This document shows, piece after piece, positions 9,300 to 18,783 of a stretch of DNA of 64,000 nt; the stretch's first letter is position 1, and each line of letters starts with the position of its first letter. The stretch is from an uncultured Chitinophaga sp. (GTDB lineage Bacteria > Bacteroidota > Bacteroidia > Chitinophagales > Chitinophagaceae): NCBI RefSeq assembly GCF_937898475.1, contig NZ_CALEJS010000010.1, positions 124,001-188,000 on the forward strand, read 5' to 3'. The notes under the pieces are model-generated. The model searched no databases. It was not told the origin of the DNA and worked only from the letters and a program-made list of their open reading frames with translations. The translations under genes were made by a program, and so were the position numbers.

Positions 9300-9356
9300 C
9301 GCATAATGCAGTAAGCGTACCGCATAATTTGTAATTCGTAACTCGTAATAGAAGAT

Positions 9357-10391
9357 ATGTCTATAGACTGGTACTTTATACTGGAGAAGCTGGTGCTGAT
9401 ATCAGGCGTACTGGCACTGTCCCTGATAGTGGCAATGTACTCTACCTGGGGAGAAAGAAAGGTGGCAGCCATCATACAGGACAGACGTGGTCCTAACCGC
9501 GCTGGTTTTATGGGGCTTTTACAACCCCTTGCAGATGGCGGCAAGCTCTTTTTCAAAGAAGAGATCATTCCCGGTACCGCTAACCGTTTCCTGTTTATAC
9601 TGGGCCCCTCGCTGGCAATGCTGGTGGCCTGTATGACCAGCGCAGTAATACCCTGGGGCGATACCCTCACCATCGCAGGTAAAGAGATCTCCCTGCAGGT
9701 AGCAGATATCAATATAGGCATCCTCTATATTTTCGGCGTAGTGAGCCTGGGTGTTTATGGCATTATGCTGGGCGGATGGGCTTCCAATAACAAGTATTCA
9801 TTACTGGCTTCCGTGCGCGCCGCTTCACAGATCATCTCTTACGAACTGGCCATGGGCCTTTCACTGATAGCGCTCCTGATGCTGACCGGCTCTCTCAGCC
9901 TGAAAGACATTGTAGAGCAGCAGCGTCACGGCTACTGGAATTTTATTTACCAGCCCCTGGGCTTCCTCATCTTCCTGGTGTGTGCGTTTGCTGAATGTAA
10001 CCGTACGCCCTTTGATCTGCCTGAAGCAGAGAATGAGCTGAATGGTGGCTATCACCTGGAATATTCTTCGATGAAACTGGGCTTCTACCTGTTTGCAGAG
10101 TACATTAATATGTTTATCAGCTCTGCACTGATGGCCAGCCTCTATTTCGGCGGTTACAGCTTCCCCGGTATGGACAGCCTGGGACTGAGCCCCAACCTGG
10201 TGACGATACTGGGCTTCCTGGCCCTGTTCATAAAGATCATCATCTTCCTGTTCTTTTTTATGTGGGTACGCTGGACCATACCAAGATTCAGGTATGACCA
10301 GCTGATGCGCCTGGGTTGGAACATTATGATCCCCCTTGCGTTGTTGAATATGTTGATTACCGGCGCTATTGTATTGTATCGCCAGGGATAG
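9357..10391 (+). CDS. nuoH: NADH-quinone oxidoreductase subunit H
   Basis: This membrane subunit lines the quinone entry channel. Its 344 residues form about eight helices. ERKVAAIIQDRRGPNRAGF (near residue 37) and AECNRTPFDLPEAENEL (near 213) are the two cytoplasmic loops that contact NuoB/NuoD and carry the conserved acidic chain. The gap to nuoG holds short TAATTCGTAA-like words. Confidence 0.95.
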   Translation: MSIDWYFILEKLVLISGVLALSLIVAMYSTWGERKVAAIIQDRRGPNRAGFMGLLQPLADGGKLFFKEEIIPGTANRFLFILGPSLAMLVACMTSAVIPWGDTLTIAGKEISLQVADINIGILYIFGVVSLGVYGIMLGGWASNNKYSLLASVRAASQIISYELAMGLSLIALLMLTGSLSLKDIVEQQRHGYWNFIYQPLGFLIFLVCAFAECNRTPFDLPEAENELNGGYHLEYSSMKLGFYLFAEYINMFISSALMASLYFGGYSFPGMDSLGLSPNLVTILGFLALFIKIIIFLFFFMWVRWTIPRFRYDQLMRLGWNIMIPLALLNMLITGAIVLYRQG

Positions 10392-10410
10392 GACCATCAA
10401 AATTATTATC

Positions 10411-10920
10411 ATGCAAGCACTAACAAACAGAGTTCAACCGGTAGACCGCAGACCCCTGACATTGTGGGAGAGAATGTACCTGCCGGCTATTTTTAAAGGG
10501 ATGCTCATCACTTTTAAGCACATCTTCCAGAAGAAAGCTACAGTGAGCTATCCTGAAGAAAAACGTCCCTTCAGCCCTGTATTCCGCGGGCTTCATATAT
10601 TGAACCGTGATGAGGAAGGCCGCGAAAGATGCACCGCCTGCGGATTATGCGCGGTAGCCTGCCCTGCGGAGGCCATCACCATGGAAGCAGCCGAAAGAAA
10701 ACCCGGCGAAGAGCACCTGTACCGCGAAGAAAAATACGCGGCCCGGTATGAGATCAATATGCTGCGTTGCATATTCTGTGGATTTTGTGAAGAAGCATGC
10801 CCCAAAGACGCCATCTACCTGACAGAAACATTTGCGCCGGCTAACTTCCAGCGCAAAGGCTTTATATATGGCAAGGATGACCTGCTGATCCCTGATCCCA
10901 AAGCAAAACAAACTGTTTAG
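10411..10920 (+). CDS. nuoI: NADH-quinone oxidoreductase subunit I
   Basis: This is an 8Fe ferredoxin-type subunit with clusters N6a and N6b. The two ligand blocks CTACGLCAVACPAEA (near residue 75) and CIFCGFCEEACPKDA (near 121) are intact. The start ATG 10411 (MQALTNRVQP) is preferred; a longer frame from 10369 would overlap the end of nuoH. Length 169 residues. It lies 7 bases before nuoJ. Confidence 0.94.
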   Translation: MQALTNRVQPVDRRPLTLWERMYLPAIFKGMLITFKHIFQKKATVSYPEEKRPFSPVFRGLHILNRDEEGRERCTACGLCAVACPAEAITMEAAERKPGEEHLYREEKYAARYEINMLRCIFCGFCEEACPKDAIYLTETFAPANFQRKGFIYGKDDLLIPDPKAKQTV

Positions 10921-10927
10921 AACGATT

Positions 10928-11425
10928 ATGAGTACGCAACAAATCATTTTCCTGGTCCTCTCGGTAATATCCCTCGTATGCGCCATGGGCGTGATACTGA
11001 GTAAAAACCCGGTGTCCAGCGTGTTATGCCTGATACTTACCTTCTTTACAATAGCAGGGCATTATGTAATGCTGAATGCACAATTCCTGGCAGTGGTGCA
11101 TATCATTGTATATGCAGGCGCTATTATGGTGCTGTTCCTTTTCGTGATCATGCTGATGAACCTGAACGCGGATATTGAACCGCAGAAACGCAACTGGCTG
11201 AAATATGCGGGCGCCATCAGCGGCGGTACCCTGCTGGTGATATTGGTAGCAGCCCTGCGCGATGCCAGCATGCCATCCCTGCAAAGCGGCGCTACTGAAA
11301 TAGGCCTGATCGGCAACCTGGGTAAAACGCTGTTCAACCATTACGTGGTGCCTTTTGAAGTCAGCAGCGTATTGTTCCTGAGCGCTATGGTAGGCGCAGT
11401 GGTAATAGGAAAGAAAGAGCACTGA
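10928..11425 (+). CDS. nuoJ: NADH-quinone oxidoreductase subunit J
   Basis: This membrane subunit of the proton-pumping arm has 165 residues and five helices. The conserved VIVYAGAIMVLFLFVIMLMN helix, which contains the pi-bulge, lies near residue 60. It sits between nuoI and nuoK as usual. Confidence 0.93.
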   Translation: MSTQQIIFLVLSVISLVCAMGVILSKNPVSSVLCLILTFFTIAGHYVMLNAQFLAVVHIIVYAGAIMVLFLFVIMLMNLNADIEPQKRNWLKYAGAISGGTLLVILVAALRDASMPSLQSGATEIGLIGNLGKTLFNHYVVPFEVSSVLFLSAMVGAVVIGKKEH

Positions 11426-11472
11426 TCTTAACTGTTCATAATTCATTTTTAATAATTAATTACTCATCGATA

Positions 11473-11790
11473 ATGCCTGTTCAATACTATATATTCCTTA
11501 GCATTGCTTTATTCTGTATAGGTGTAATGGGAGTGCTCATGCGCAGGAACGCCATTATTATCTTCATGTGCATTGAGCTGATGCTGAATGCAGTGAACCT
11601 GCTGATGGTGGCATTTTCCAAAATGTGGGCAGATGCAGGCCGTATAGATGCCGCCGCCGCCCAGATCTTTGTGTTCTTTATCATGGTGGTGGCTGCGGCA
11701 GAAGTAGCGGTAGGACTGGCCATTATCGTGATGGTGTACAGGAATACGCATGCTGTTGATATCAATATCCTGAACAGGCTGAAAAACTAG
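11473..11790 (+). CDS. nuoK: NADH-quinone oxidoreductase subunit K
   Basis: This 105-residue protein has three membrane helices and belongs to the Mrp-related pumping arm. The two conserved intramembrane glutamates are seen in IFMCIELMLNAVNL (near residue 35) and AAAEVAVGLAI (near 75). The gap in front contains an AT-rich TAATAATTAATTA word. Confidence 0.93.
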   Translation: MPVQYYIFLSIALFCIGVMGVLMRRNAIIIFMCIELMLNAVNLLMVAFSKMWADAGRIDAAAAQIFVFFIMVVAAAEVAVGLAIIVMVYRNTHAVDINILNRLKN

Positions 11791-11797
11791 AACGCGA

Positions 11798-11840
11798 AAC
11801 GCAAAACGCTTAACGTGAAACGCAGAAAGCGTTCAGCGTT
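11798..11840. repeat. Inverted short-word repeat between nuoK and nuoL
   Basis: Arms AACGCAAAACGCTT (11798-11811) and AAGCGTTCAGCGTT (11827-11840) pair at 12 of 14 positions. The surrounding gap is made of further AACGC-like words and a CTTAAGCTTTAAG near-palindrome. Confidence 0.65.
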
Positions 11841-11876
11841 GGGCCTTAAGCTTTAAGCATAAATTGTAATTCATAA

Positions 11877-13775
11877 ATGATCAATCTCGTTTGGCTGGTA
11901 CCATTTTTACCATTATTAGGATTCCTGATTAATGGATTAGGAAGGCGATATTTATCGAAATCCCAGGTGGGTATTGTTGGCAGTGGCGTTATACTGGCGG
12001 CGTTTGTAGTGAGCCTGCTCATTTTCCTGGAGGTAAGACAGCCGGGATTCAGTGCACAAACCATTACACTGTTCGACTTTATCTCCGCCGGCAGTCTGCA
12101 TATACCATTTGCTTTCCAGGTAGACCAGCTGAGCGCGCTGTTCCTCCTGATCATTACCGGGGTTGGTTCACTGATCCATATCTACTCTACCGCCTATATG
12201 CACGATGAGAGCAATGAAAGCTTTGCCCGCTACTTTGCCTATCTTAACCTTTTCGTGTTCTCCATGCTGATACTGGTGCTGGGCGCCAACTATGTGCTGA
12301 TGTTCATCGGATGGGAAGGCGTAGGGCTCTGCTCTTACCTGCTGATCGGTTTCTGGTTTAAGAATACTGCTTATAATAATGCCGCCAAGAAAGCCTTTGT
12401 CATGAACCGTATTGGTGACCTGGGCTTCCTGCTGGGCATTTTCCTCATGATAGTGAACTTTAACAGCGTTACGTTCTCTCATGTATTTGGCGGGGCCAAA
12501 GCCATGGGCCTGAATAACGTTGCCGTAGCCGCTATCGCCATCCTGCTGTTCGTAGGCGCTATGGGTAAATCAGCCCAGATACCTTTATACACCTGGCTGC
12601 CCGATGCGATGGCGGGTCCTACACCGGTGTCTGCCCTGATCCATGCCGCTACGATGGTTACCGCTGGTATTTATATGGTAGCCCGCAGCAACGTGTTGTA
12701 CTCCCTGGTACCGCATATCCAGACCGTAGTAGCGATCATCGGCCTGGTTACCGCCCTGCTGGCGGCTTCCATCGCCCTCAAACAGAATGATATTAAAAAA
12801 GTGCTGGCCTATTCTACAGTAAGCCAGCTGGGTTATATGTTCCTGGCCCTGGGTGTAGGCGCTTATACAGCTGCCGTGTTCCACGTAATGACTCACGCTT
12901 TCTTCAAGGCGCTGTTGTTCCTGGGTTCCGGTTCTGTGATCCACGCCATGGGCGGAGAGCAGGATATCCGTAAGATGGGGGGGCTGAAGAAATACATGCC
13001 CACTACTCACTGGACCTTCCTGGTAGGCTGCCTGGCGATAGCCGGTATCCCCGGCCTGTCCGGCTTCTTCTCTAAAGACGAGATCCTTGCACACACTTTT
13101 GCAGCGAATAAGGTAATGTATGTATTGGCCCTCGCTGGTGCATTGATGACCGCTTTCTATATGTTCCGTTTATATTACATCACTTTCAGCGGCAGCTTCA
13201 GAGGCACACATGAGCAGGAGCATCATTTGCATGAAAGCCCTGCGGCTATGACCATACCGCTGGTAGTACTGGCCCTGCTGTCTATACTGGGTGGTTATCT
13301 CGGTTTACCGGAAGTGTTTGGTGTGAAGCACCTGTTGGCATCCTACCTGTCTCCCGTGTTTGCAGGATCTGCAGCCATTGCAACACCGCATCACCTGGAG
13401 CACAGTATGGAATGGATCCTGATGGGCCTCAGCACCGTGCTGGTGATCGTCTTTATACTGATCGCCCGCGGACGGTATGCAAAATATACCGACAGCGGTA
13501 AGGAGAATACAGGTTTAGCCAAAGTGCTGGAGAACAAATGGTATGTGGATGAGCTGTATGATGCTGTGATCGTAAAACCCCTGGGCATGTTGTCCCGCTT
13601 TTTCCAGGACAAACTGGAGAGAAACGGTATAGACAGGCTGGTGAACGGCGCAGGCCGTGCTGTAACCTGGGGCAGCCAGCAGGCCCGCCGCCTGCAGAAT
13701 GGCCAGGTAGGCTTCTACGTGTTTGCCATGGTAATAGGTATTATCGTATTATTTGTGATAGGACTCTTATTGTAA
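11877..13775 (+). CDS. nuoL: NADH-quinone oxidoreductase subunit L
   Basis: This is the distal antiporter-like proton-pumping subunit, 632 residues with about 16 helices. The signatures FIGWEGVGLCSYLLIGFW (near residue 145, with the essential Glu) and LPDAMAGPTPVSALIHAATM (near 240) are clear. The C-terminal part contains the lateral amphipathic helix region and a final membrane anchor. It is encoded between nuoK and nuoM. Confidence 0.95.
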   Translation: MINLVWLVPFLPLLGFLINGLGRRYLSKSQVGIVGSGVILAAFVVSLLIFLEVRQPGFSAQTITLFDFISAGSLHIPFAFQVDQLSALFLLIITGVGSLIHIYSTAYMHDESNESFARYFAYLNLFVFSMLILVLGANYVLMFIGWEGVGLCSYLLIGFWFKNTAYNNAAKKAFVMNRIGDLGFLLGIFLMIVNFNSVTFSHVFGGAKAMGLNNVAVAAIAILLFVGAMGKSAQIPLYTWLPDAMAGPTPVSALIHAATMVTAGIYMVARSNVLYSLVPHIQTVVAIIGLVTALLAASIALKQNDIKKVLAYSTVSQLGYMFLALGVGAYTAAVFHVMTHAFFKALLFLGSGSVIHAMGGEQDIRKMGGLKKYMPTTHWTFLVGCLAIAGIPGLSGFFSKDEILAHTFAANKVMYVLALAGALMTAFYMFRLYYITFSGSFRGTHEQEHHLHESPAAMTIPLVVLALLSILGGYLGLPEVFGVKHLLASYLSPVFAGSAAIATPHHLEHSMEWILMGLSTVLVIVFILIARGRYAKYTDSGKENTGLAKVLENKWYVDELYDAVIVKPLGMLSRFFQDKLERNGIDRLVNGAGRAVTWGSQQARRLQNGQVGFYVFAMVIGIIVLFVIGLLL

Positions 13776-13776
13776 T

Positions 13777-13855
13777 GTTTGAAAGGTTGCGTGTTTGAAG
13801 GTTTAAACCATTTGCAAACGTTTCAGACTTTCAGACGATCGAACACAGATTTAAA
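13777..13855. repeat. Inverted short-word repeat between nuoL and nuoM
   Basis: The gap is filled with words of the type GTTTGAAAGG and GTGTTTGAAGG on the left and TTTCAGACTTTCAGAC (13821-13836) on the right. These are complementary in a loose inverted arrangement. The same words recur at 29865-29964 and 62910-62972. Confidence 0.65.
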
Positions 13856-13860
13856 GAAGT

Positions 13861-15303
13861 ATGTTGACAGTTTTACTAATATTGATCCCTTTGATAACCG
13901 GCCTGCTTACGTTTGGCCTTAAGGGATCAGGACCTAAAGTGCTGGGCCTGGTATCATCCCTGGCGTCTTTAGCAGTAGTGGCAGGGGCTTTGGTTCAGTT
14001 CCAGCATGCTCCCGAGGCTTTACAGCTGAGCGTTCCCTGGATCCCGCAGCTGGGAGCACGCTTCCAGGTGGGCCTGGATGGCATGGGGGCGATGCTTTGT
14101 CTGCTGACCGCGATCGCTTTTCTCCTGGTCTTTATCACGATCTACAACCGTAATTACGAGCGGGCCGGCAGCTTTTACGGACTGATGCTGTTATCCCAGG
14201 CGGGGCTGGTAGGCGTATTTACCGCCTATGACGCCATGCTGTTCTATGTTTTCTGGGAACTGGCCCTCATACCGGTATACTTCCTCTGCTCAATGTGGGG
14301 CGGTGAAAAGCGTATACCCGTTACCTTTAAATTCTTCATCTATACTTTTACAGGGTCACTGCTGATGCTGGTGGGCATTATCTACCTCTACCTGCAGTCT
14401 CCCGACAGATCTTTCAGCTACGCCGCTTTCACCAATCTGAACCTGCCCGCACAGGAGCAGTCCTGGTTATTCTGGCTGCTGTTTGTGGCCTTTGCCATCA
14501 AGATGCCGATCTTCCCCTTTCATACCTGGCAACCGGATACTTACGAGCAGTCTCCCACGCCGGTAACCATGATCCTGTCAGGGGTGATGGTGAAAATGGG
14601 CCTCTTCGGTATCGTTCGCTGGCTGCTACCCGTGCTGCCCCAGGGCGCGTACATGTGGTCTGATGTAGCTATCATCCTGTCTGTGATCGGAATCATTTAC
14701 GCCTCCTGCATTGCTATTGTGCAAACAGATATTAAGCGCCTGATCGCATATTCCTCTATCGCCCACATCGGCCTGATGAGCGCTGCTATCTTTGCCCACA
14801 ATGATCAGAGCCTGCAGGGATTACAGGTGCAGATGTTCAACCACGGTATTAACATCATTGGCCTGTGGATAGTGGTAGAGATCATCCAGCAGCGACTGAA
14901 TATCAAAAATATGGAAGAGATGGGCGGTATAGCCACCTACGCTCCGCGTATGGCGATCTTCCTGGTGATCATTGCCCTGGCTAATATTGCCCTGCCACTC
15001 ACGAATGGTTTTATAGGCGAGTTCCTGATGTTCAGCGGCTTGTTCCAGTATAACGCATGGGTAATGGCGGTAGCAGGTCTGGGTATCATCCTGGCGGCAG
15101 TATATACGCTGAATATGGTGCAAAAAGTGATCTTCGGTCAGAGCAACACGCTTACATCTACCTTTACAGATCTGCAGAACACAGAGCTGGTTGCGCTCAG
15201 CCTCATTGTGATCGTGATCCTGTTCCTGGGCTTTTATCCCAAGCCTATACTGGAGCTGGTGAACAGCACTTCACAAATGTTGCTGGCTAATATTGTTAAG
15301 TAG
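13861..15303 (+). CDS. nuoM: NADH-quinone oxidoreductase subunit M
   Basis: This antiporter-like proton-pumping subunit has 480 residues and about 14 helices. FYVFWELALIPVYFL (near residue 129) holds the conserved Glu. KMPIFPFHTWQPDTYEQSPT (near 218) is the family loop with the central lysine. It is homologous to NuoL and NuoN in the same operon. Confidence 0.95.
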   Translation: MLTVLLILIPLITGLLTFGLKGSGPKVLGLVSSLASLAVVAGALVQFQHAPEALQLSVPWIPQLGARFQVGLDGMGAMLCLLTAIAFLLVFITIYNRNYERAGSFYGLMLLSQAGLVGVFTAYDAMLFYVFWELALIPVYFLCSMWGGEKRIPVTFKFFIYTFTGSLLMLVGIIYLYLQSPDRSFSYAAFTNLNLPAQEQSWLFWLLFVAFAIKMPIFPFHTWQPDTYEQSPTPVTMILSGVMVKMGLFGIVRWLLPVLPQGAYMWSDVAIILSVIGIIYASCIAIVQTDIKRLIAYSSIAHIGLMSAAIFAHNDQSLQGLQVQMFNHGINIIGLWIVVEIIQQRLNIKNMEEMGGIATYAPRMAIFLVIIALANIALPLTNGFIGEFLMFSGLFQYNAWVMAVAGLGIILAAVYTLNMVQKVIFGQSNTLTSTFTDLQNTELVALSLIVIVILFLGFYPKPILELVNSTSQMLLANIVK

Positions 15304-15377
15304 TATTACTTGTAAATAAAGAATATGCTTTGGACCATGGACTTTCATGACCATGGGCTAATAACTAAGACAGAAAT

Positions 15378-16754
15378 ATGAACGCATTAATTTCTACTGC
15401 TTTATCAGGTGTTGTGATGATGTTTGCGGGGTTGTTTATACAGAAGAAGCAGCACATTAAATATTTTGCCATTGCAGTATTGCTGGTGTCATTTGTTGCC
15501 AACCTGCTGGAGATAGGTACGGTACAAACAGGTACTCATACGCTGTACAATATGATCGAGGTAAGCAGGTTCAGTATCCTGTTCAATGCAGTGATCCTGG
15601 GCGCTACGCTGCTGTATTTCATGTTGTCTGGCAGCGAGTTTGAAAAGGTAGGCGAACATGTGGCAGATTATTTTGCACTCATATTCTTCATCCTGTCTGG
15701 TATTATGCTGGCTACCAGCTTCAGTAACCTGCTGATGTTGTTCCTGGCCATCGAGATCATCTCCATCCCCCAGTATATCCTGGCGGGCGCTGATAAAAAT
15801 AATCTGAAGAGTAACGAGGCTTCCCTGAAGTACTTCCTGATGGGCTCTTTTTCTACCGGTATACTGCTCATGGGCATCACCCTGATCTACGGTGCAGCAG
15901 GCACCTTTAACGTGAATGAGCTGGGATTGGGCAGCGGTGATGTACATCCCCTGTCTATCAGTGGTATCATGCTGCTGATCTTTGCATTATCCTTCAAGGT
16001 ATCTGCGGTGCCCTTCCATTTCTGGACACCTGACGTATACGACGGTTCACCCACCGTTTTCACTTCTTTTATGGCCACTGTGGTAAAGGCGGGTGGTTTC
16101 ATCGCTTTCCTGCGCCTTTTCCATGTAAGCTTTACCGGCGGCGCGCTGAGCGGACACTGGCTGCTGGTGTTGGCCCTGATAGCTGCGGGCACCCTGTTGC
16201 TGGGCAACCTCACTGCAGTATTCCAGCAAAGCGTAAAACGGATGCTGGCTTACTCCAGTATCGCGCAGGCGGGATTCATGCTGCTGGCGGTGATCGCCCT
16301 GAATGAAACCGCTACACAGGGTATTGTGCTGTATGCAGCCGCCTACAGCGTGGCTACCATTGGCATGTTCGCCGTATTAATGAAAGTTAAGGACTACACT
16401 TTTGAAGGATTTAACGGACTGGCCCGTAAAGAGCCTTTATTGGCGCTGGCTGCCACTGTTTTCCTGTTTTCACTGGCTGGTATACCTTTAACTGCAGGCT
16501 TCTTTGCAAAATATTTTGTGCTGGCTGCAGCCGTACAACAGGGACAGTTGTTGTGGCTGGTGATCCTCGCCGTGGTTTGTGCGGCCATCAGCATTTACTA
16601 TTACTTCCGCGTGGTAATGGCCATGTATTTCAAAACCGGCGAACCGGAAGTGGAGCCCTTCTCCCCCGCATTTAAAGCCGTGCTGGTGATAGCGGTGATC
16701 ATTGTGATCGCACTGGGGGTTTACCCGGGGCTGCTGCTGCATTTCATTGCCTAG
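15378..16754 (+). CDS. nuoN: NADH-quinone oxidoreductase subunit N
   Basis: This is the third antiporter-like subunit, with 458 residues. FHFWTPDVYDGSPTVFTSFM (near residue 213) and KRMLAYSSIAQAGFMLLAV (near 292) are diagnostic. It is the last gene of the complex I operon. A hairpin without a T tract follows it, and the next gene is unrelated. Confidence 0.95.
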   Translation: MNALISTALSGVVMMFAGLFIQKKQHIKYFAIAVLLVSFVANLLEIGTVQTGTHTLYNMIEVSRFSILFNAVILGATLLYFMLSGSEFEKVGEHVADYFALIFFILSGIMLATSFSNLLMLFLAIEIISIPQYILAGADKNNLKSNEASLKYFLMGSFSTGILLMGITLIYGAAGTFNVNELGLGSGDVHPLSISGIMLLIFALSFKVSAVPFHFWTPDVYDGSPTVFTSFMATVVKAGGFIAFLRLFHVSFTGGALSGHWLLVLALIAAGTLLLGNLTAVFQQSVKRMLAYSSIAQAGFMLLAVIALNETATQGIVLYAAAYSVATIGMFAVLMKVKDYTFEGFNGLARKEPLLALAATVFLFSLAGIPLTAGFFAKYFVLAAAVQQGQLLWLVILAVVCAAISIYYYFRVVMAMYFKTGEPEVEPFSPAFKAVLVIAVIIVIALGVYPGLLLHFIA

Positions 16755-16786
16755 CAAGGTCGGAGTTTTATCTTAGTGATATCATC

Positions 16787-16835
16787 TGAGGTTCAGGACA
16801 AGTACGCTGTAAAAGCTTATTTGTTCTGAACCTCA
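16787..16835. repeat. Hairpin after nuoN with tandem heptads behind it
   Basis: Arms at 16787-16801 (TGAGGTTCAGGACAA) and 16821-16835 (TTGTTCTGAACCTCA) pair at 14 of 15 positions. The single mismatch is a G-U wobble in the plus-strand RNA. Directly behind, 16829-16880, comes a tandem series of heptads such as CCTCAAA and CTTCAAA. There is no T tract, so it is not a classical terminator. Confidence 0.7.
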
Positions 16836-16910
16836 AACGTTTAGGCCAACCTCAAACTTCAAACTTCAAACCTCAAACTTTTATATTAACTTTATGTTGA
16901 ACCCTTTACT

Positions 16911-18185
16911 ATGCGATTTCGTGATATATTCTCCCTGGCGTACCGTTCCATCAGCGCCAATCGTCTACGAACCGGTCTTACAGTAGCCATTATTGCATTT
17001 GGTATTATGGCGCTGGTAGGAATTCTTACCGCTATAGACAGCATCAAGGGCAGCCTGTATGACAGCTTTGCCAGCATGGGGGCCAACAGTTTCTCTATCC
17101 GCAACCGCGAAATGATGATCCGTATGGGTGGAGGTGATAAGGCTACCAAGGGAAATAAACGCACTGCCAAGGTAAAGGCATCCAACCGTAACAAACGCAT
17201 TTCTTATGAGGAGGCACTGGAGTTCAAAAGACGCTTTTCTTTCCCCGCTGTTGTCAGCATATCTTTCAATGCCACCGGTATTGCCACCGTTTATAAAGAC
17301 GATAAGAAAACAAATCCGAATGTGCAGGTCATAGGAGGTGATGAGAATTATGTGCGGCTTTCCAACTACACCATAGAGAAAGGACGCAATTTCACGGAAG
17401 CCGAAGTAGCATCCGGACATAATGTGGCATTGCTGGGACATGATGTAGCGGTGAAGCTCTTTGGCCGCAACCTGAAGAATGTAGTTAATAATACCATTCG
17501 TGTAGGCGATGTACGCTACCGCGTGATAGGCCTGCTGGCCTCCAAAGGCAGCAGCAATATCATGAGTGCAGATAATGTCATATTAACAACGGTGAACAAT
17601 ACACGCCGTGTTTTTAGTCGTCCCAATGCGTCTTACCAGATAGGTGTTTCCGTCAACAATGTAGCACAGATGGATGCCGCTGTGGCCGAGGCCACCGGTC
17701 TGTTCCGTATTGTGCGCCGGCTGGAGCTGCGGGAAGATGATAACTTCTACATCAGCAAAAGCGACAGCCTGGCTGAAATGCTGTTCAGCAGTCTGAGTAC
17801 GGTCACTTTTGCTGCAGCGGTGATCGGGTTTATCACCTTGTTTGGTTCTGCCATCGGGCTCATGAACATCATGCTGGTATCAGTGGCAGAGCGCACCCGT
17901 GAAATAGGCGTGAACAAGGCACTGGGGGCTACTGCTCCCACAATCCGAAAGCAGTTTATTTATGAAGCCATCATCATTAGTGTGCTGGGCGGCCTGCTGG
18001 GTGTGATCCTGGGAATGATCGTGGGTAACCTCATGTCGCTGGTGCTGAACACCAGTTTTGTAGTGCCCTGGCTCTGGATCACGCTGGGTATATTGCTTTG
18101 CGCATCGGTAGGGCTGATCTCCGGCATCTATCCCGCTATCAAGGCTTCCCGCCTTGACCCTATAGTAGCGTTACGCTACGAATAA
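16911..18185 (+). CDS. ABC transporter permease of the MacB/FtsX type
   Basis: The 424-residue protein has one N-terminal membrane helix (RTGLTVAIIAFGIMALVGIL), then a periplasmic domain of about 230 residues (MacB-type), then three C-terminal helices of the FtsX fold with the loop SVAERTREIGVNKALGAT. This topology is typical of MacB-like permeases that work in lipoprotein or antimicrobial export or in mechanotransmission rather than in classical import. No ATPase gene lies beside it, so the partner must be encoded elsewhere. Confidence 0.85.
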   Translation: MRFRDIFSLAYRSISANRLRTGLTVAIIAFGIMALVGILTAIDSIKGSLYDSFASMGANSFSIRNREMMIRMGGGDKATKGNKRTAKVKASNRNKRISYEEALEFKRRFSFPAVVSISFNATGIATVYKDDKKTNPNVQVIGGDENYVRLSNYTIEKGRNFTEAEVASGHNVALLGHDVAVKLFGRNLKNVVNNTIRVGDVRYRVIGLLASKGSSNIMSADNVILTTVNNTRRVFSRPNASYQIGVSVNNVAQMDAAVAEATGLFRIVRRLELREDDNFYISKSDSLAEMLFSSLSTVTFAAAVIGFITLFGSAIGLMNIMLVSVAERTREIGVNKALGATAPTIRKQFIYEAIIISVLGGLLGVILGMIVGNLMSLVLNTSFVVPWLWITLGILLCASVGLISGIYPAIKASRLDPIVALRYE

Positions 18186-18207
18186 ACGATTATATATTTC
18201 TTGTTTA

Positions 18208-18238
18208 TCATGCAGGTTTATCAAATAAAGCTGCATGA
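18208..18238. repeat. Small inverted repeat, possible weak terminator
   Basis: TCATGCAG (18208-18215) and CTGCATGA (18231-18238) form an 8-bp stem with a 15-base loop, followed by an AT-rich run with five Ts. It lies 22 bases after the permease stop and may end that transcript. Confidence 0.45.
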
Positions 18239-18292
18239 ATATATTTTTATTCCATAGCTTTATTACATCGGTAACTATAAAATTATCAGAAC

Positions 18293-18766
18293 GTGGGATT
18301 AGCAACTGAAAATTTCAAAGCACTGGGCCTGAACCTGCCCCCTGCGCCAACTCCCTTAGGCGTATACAAACCATTTTTAATTGATGGCAAGCACGTATAT
18401 GTTTCCGGTCATGGTCCCGTACAGGATGACAAGAACCTGATCATCGGCCGTATAGGAGAGGAGCTGGATATAGAGCAGGGCAAGCTGGCAGCGCGCCAGG
18501 TAGGATTAACAATTCTGTCTACACTGATGACCAACCTGGGTAGCCTGGATAAAATAAAACGTGTGATTAAAGTATTAGGTATGGTGAATGCCACACCTGA
18601 CTTCGGACGTCATCCCTATGTGATCAACGGTTGCAGTGAACTGTTTGCAAAGATATGGGGAGAAGAGAATGGCATCGGCGTACGCAGCGCAGTAGGCATG
18701 GGATCACTGCCGGATAATATCCCTGTTGAAATTGAAGCGCTCTTTGAATTACATGAAGAGCTGTAA
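18293..18766 (+). CDS. RidA-family (YjgF/YER057c/UK114) enamine/imine deaminase
   Basis: This 157-residue protein has the RidA fold pattern: VYVSGHGPVQDD, then a long central helix, then GVRSAVGMGSLPDNIPVEIEA. The key arginine is R131 and the glutamate E146, matching the residues that hold the carboxylate and activate water in RidA proteins. RidA enzymes hydrolyse reactive 2-aminoacrylate and similar enamines left by PLP-dependent dehydratases. It starts with GTG and lies 17 bases before a PLP enzyme gene, a context that suits that role. It belongs to a longer RidA subgroup; the exact substrate is inferred. Confidence 0.85.
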   Translation: MGLATENFKALGLNLPPAPTPLGVYKPFLIDGKHVYVSGHGPVQDDKNLIIGRIGEELDIEQGKLAARQVGLTILSTLMTNLGSLDKIKRVIKVLGMVNATPDFGRHPYVINGCSELFAKIWGEENGIGVRSAVGMGSLPDNIPVEIEALFELHEEL

Positions 18767-18783
18767 ACACTAAAGCAACAGCC

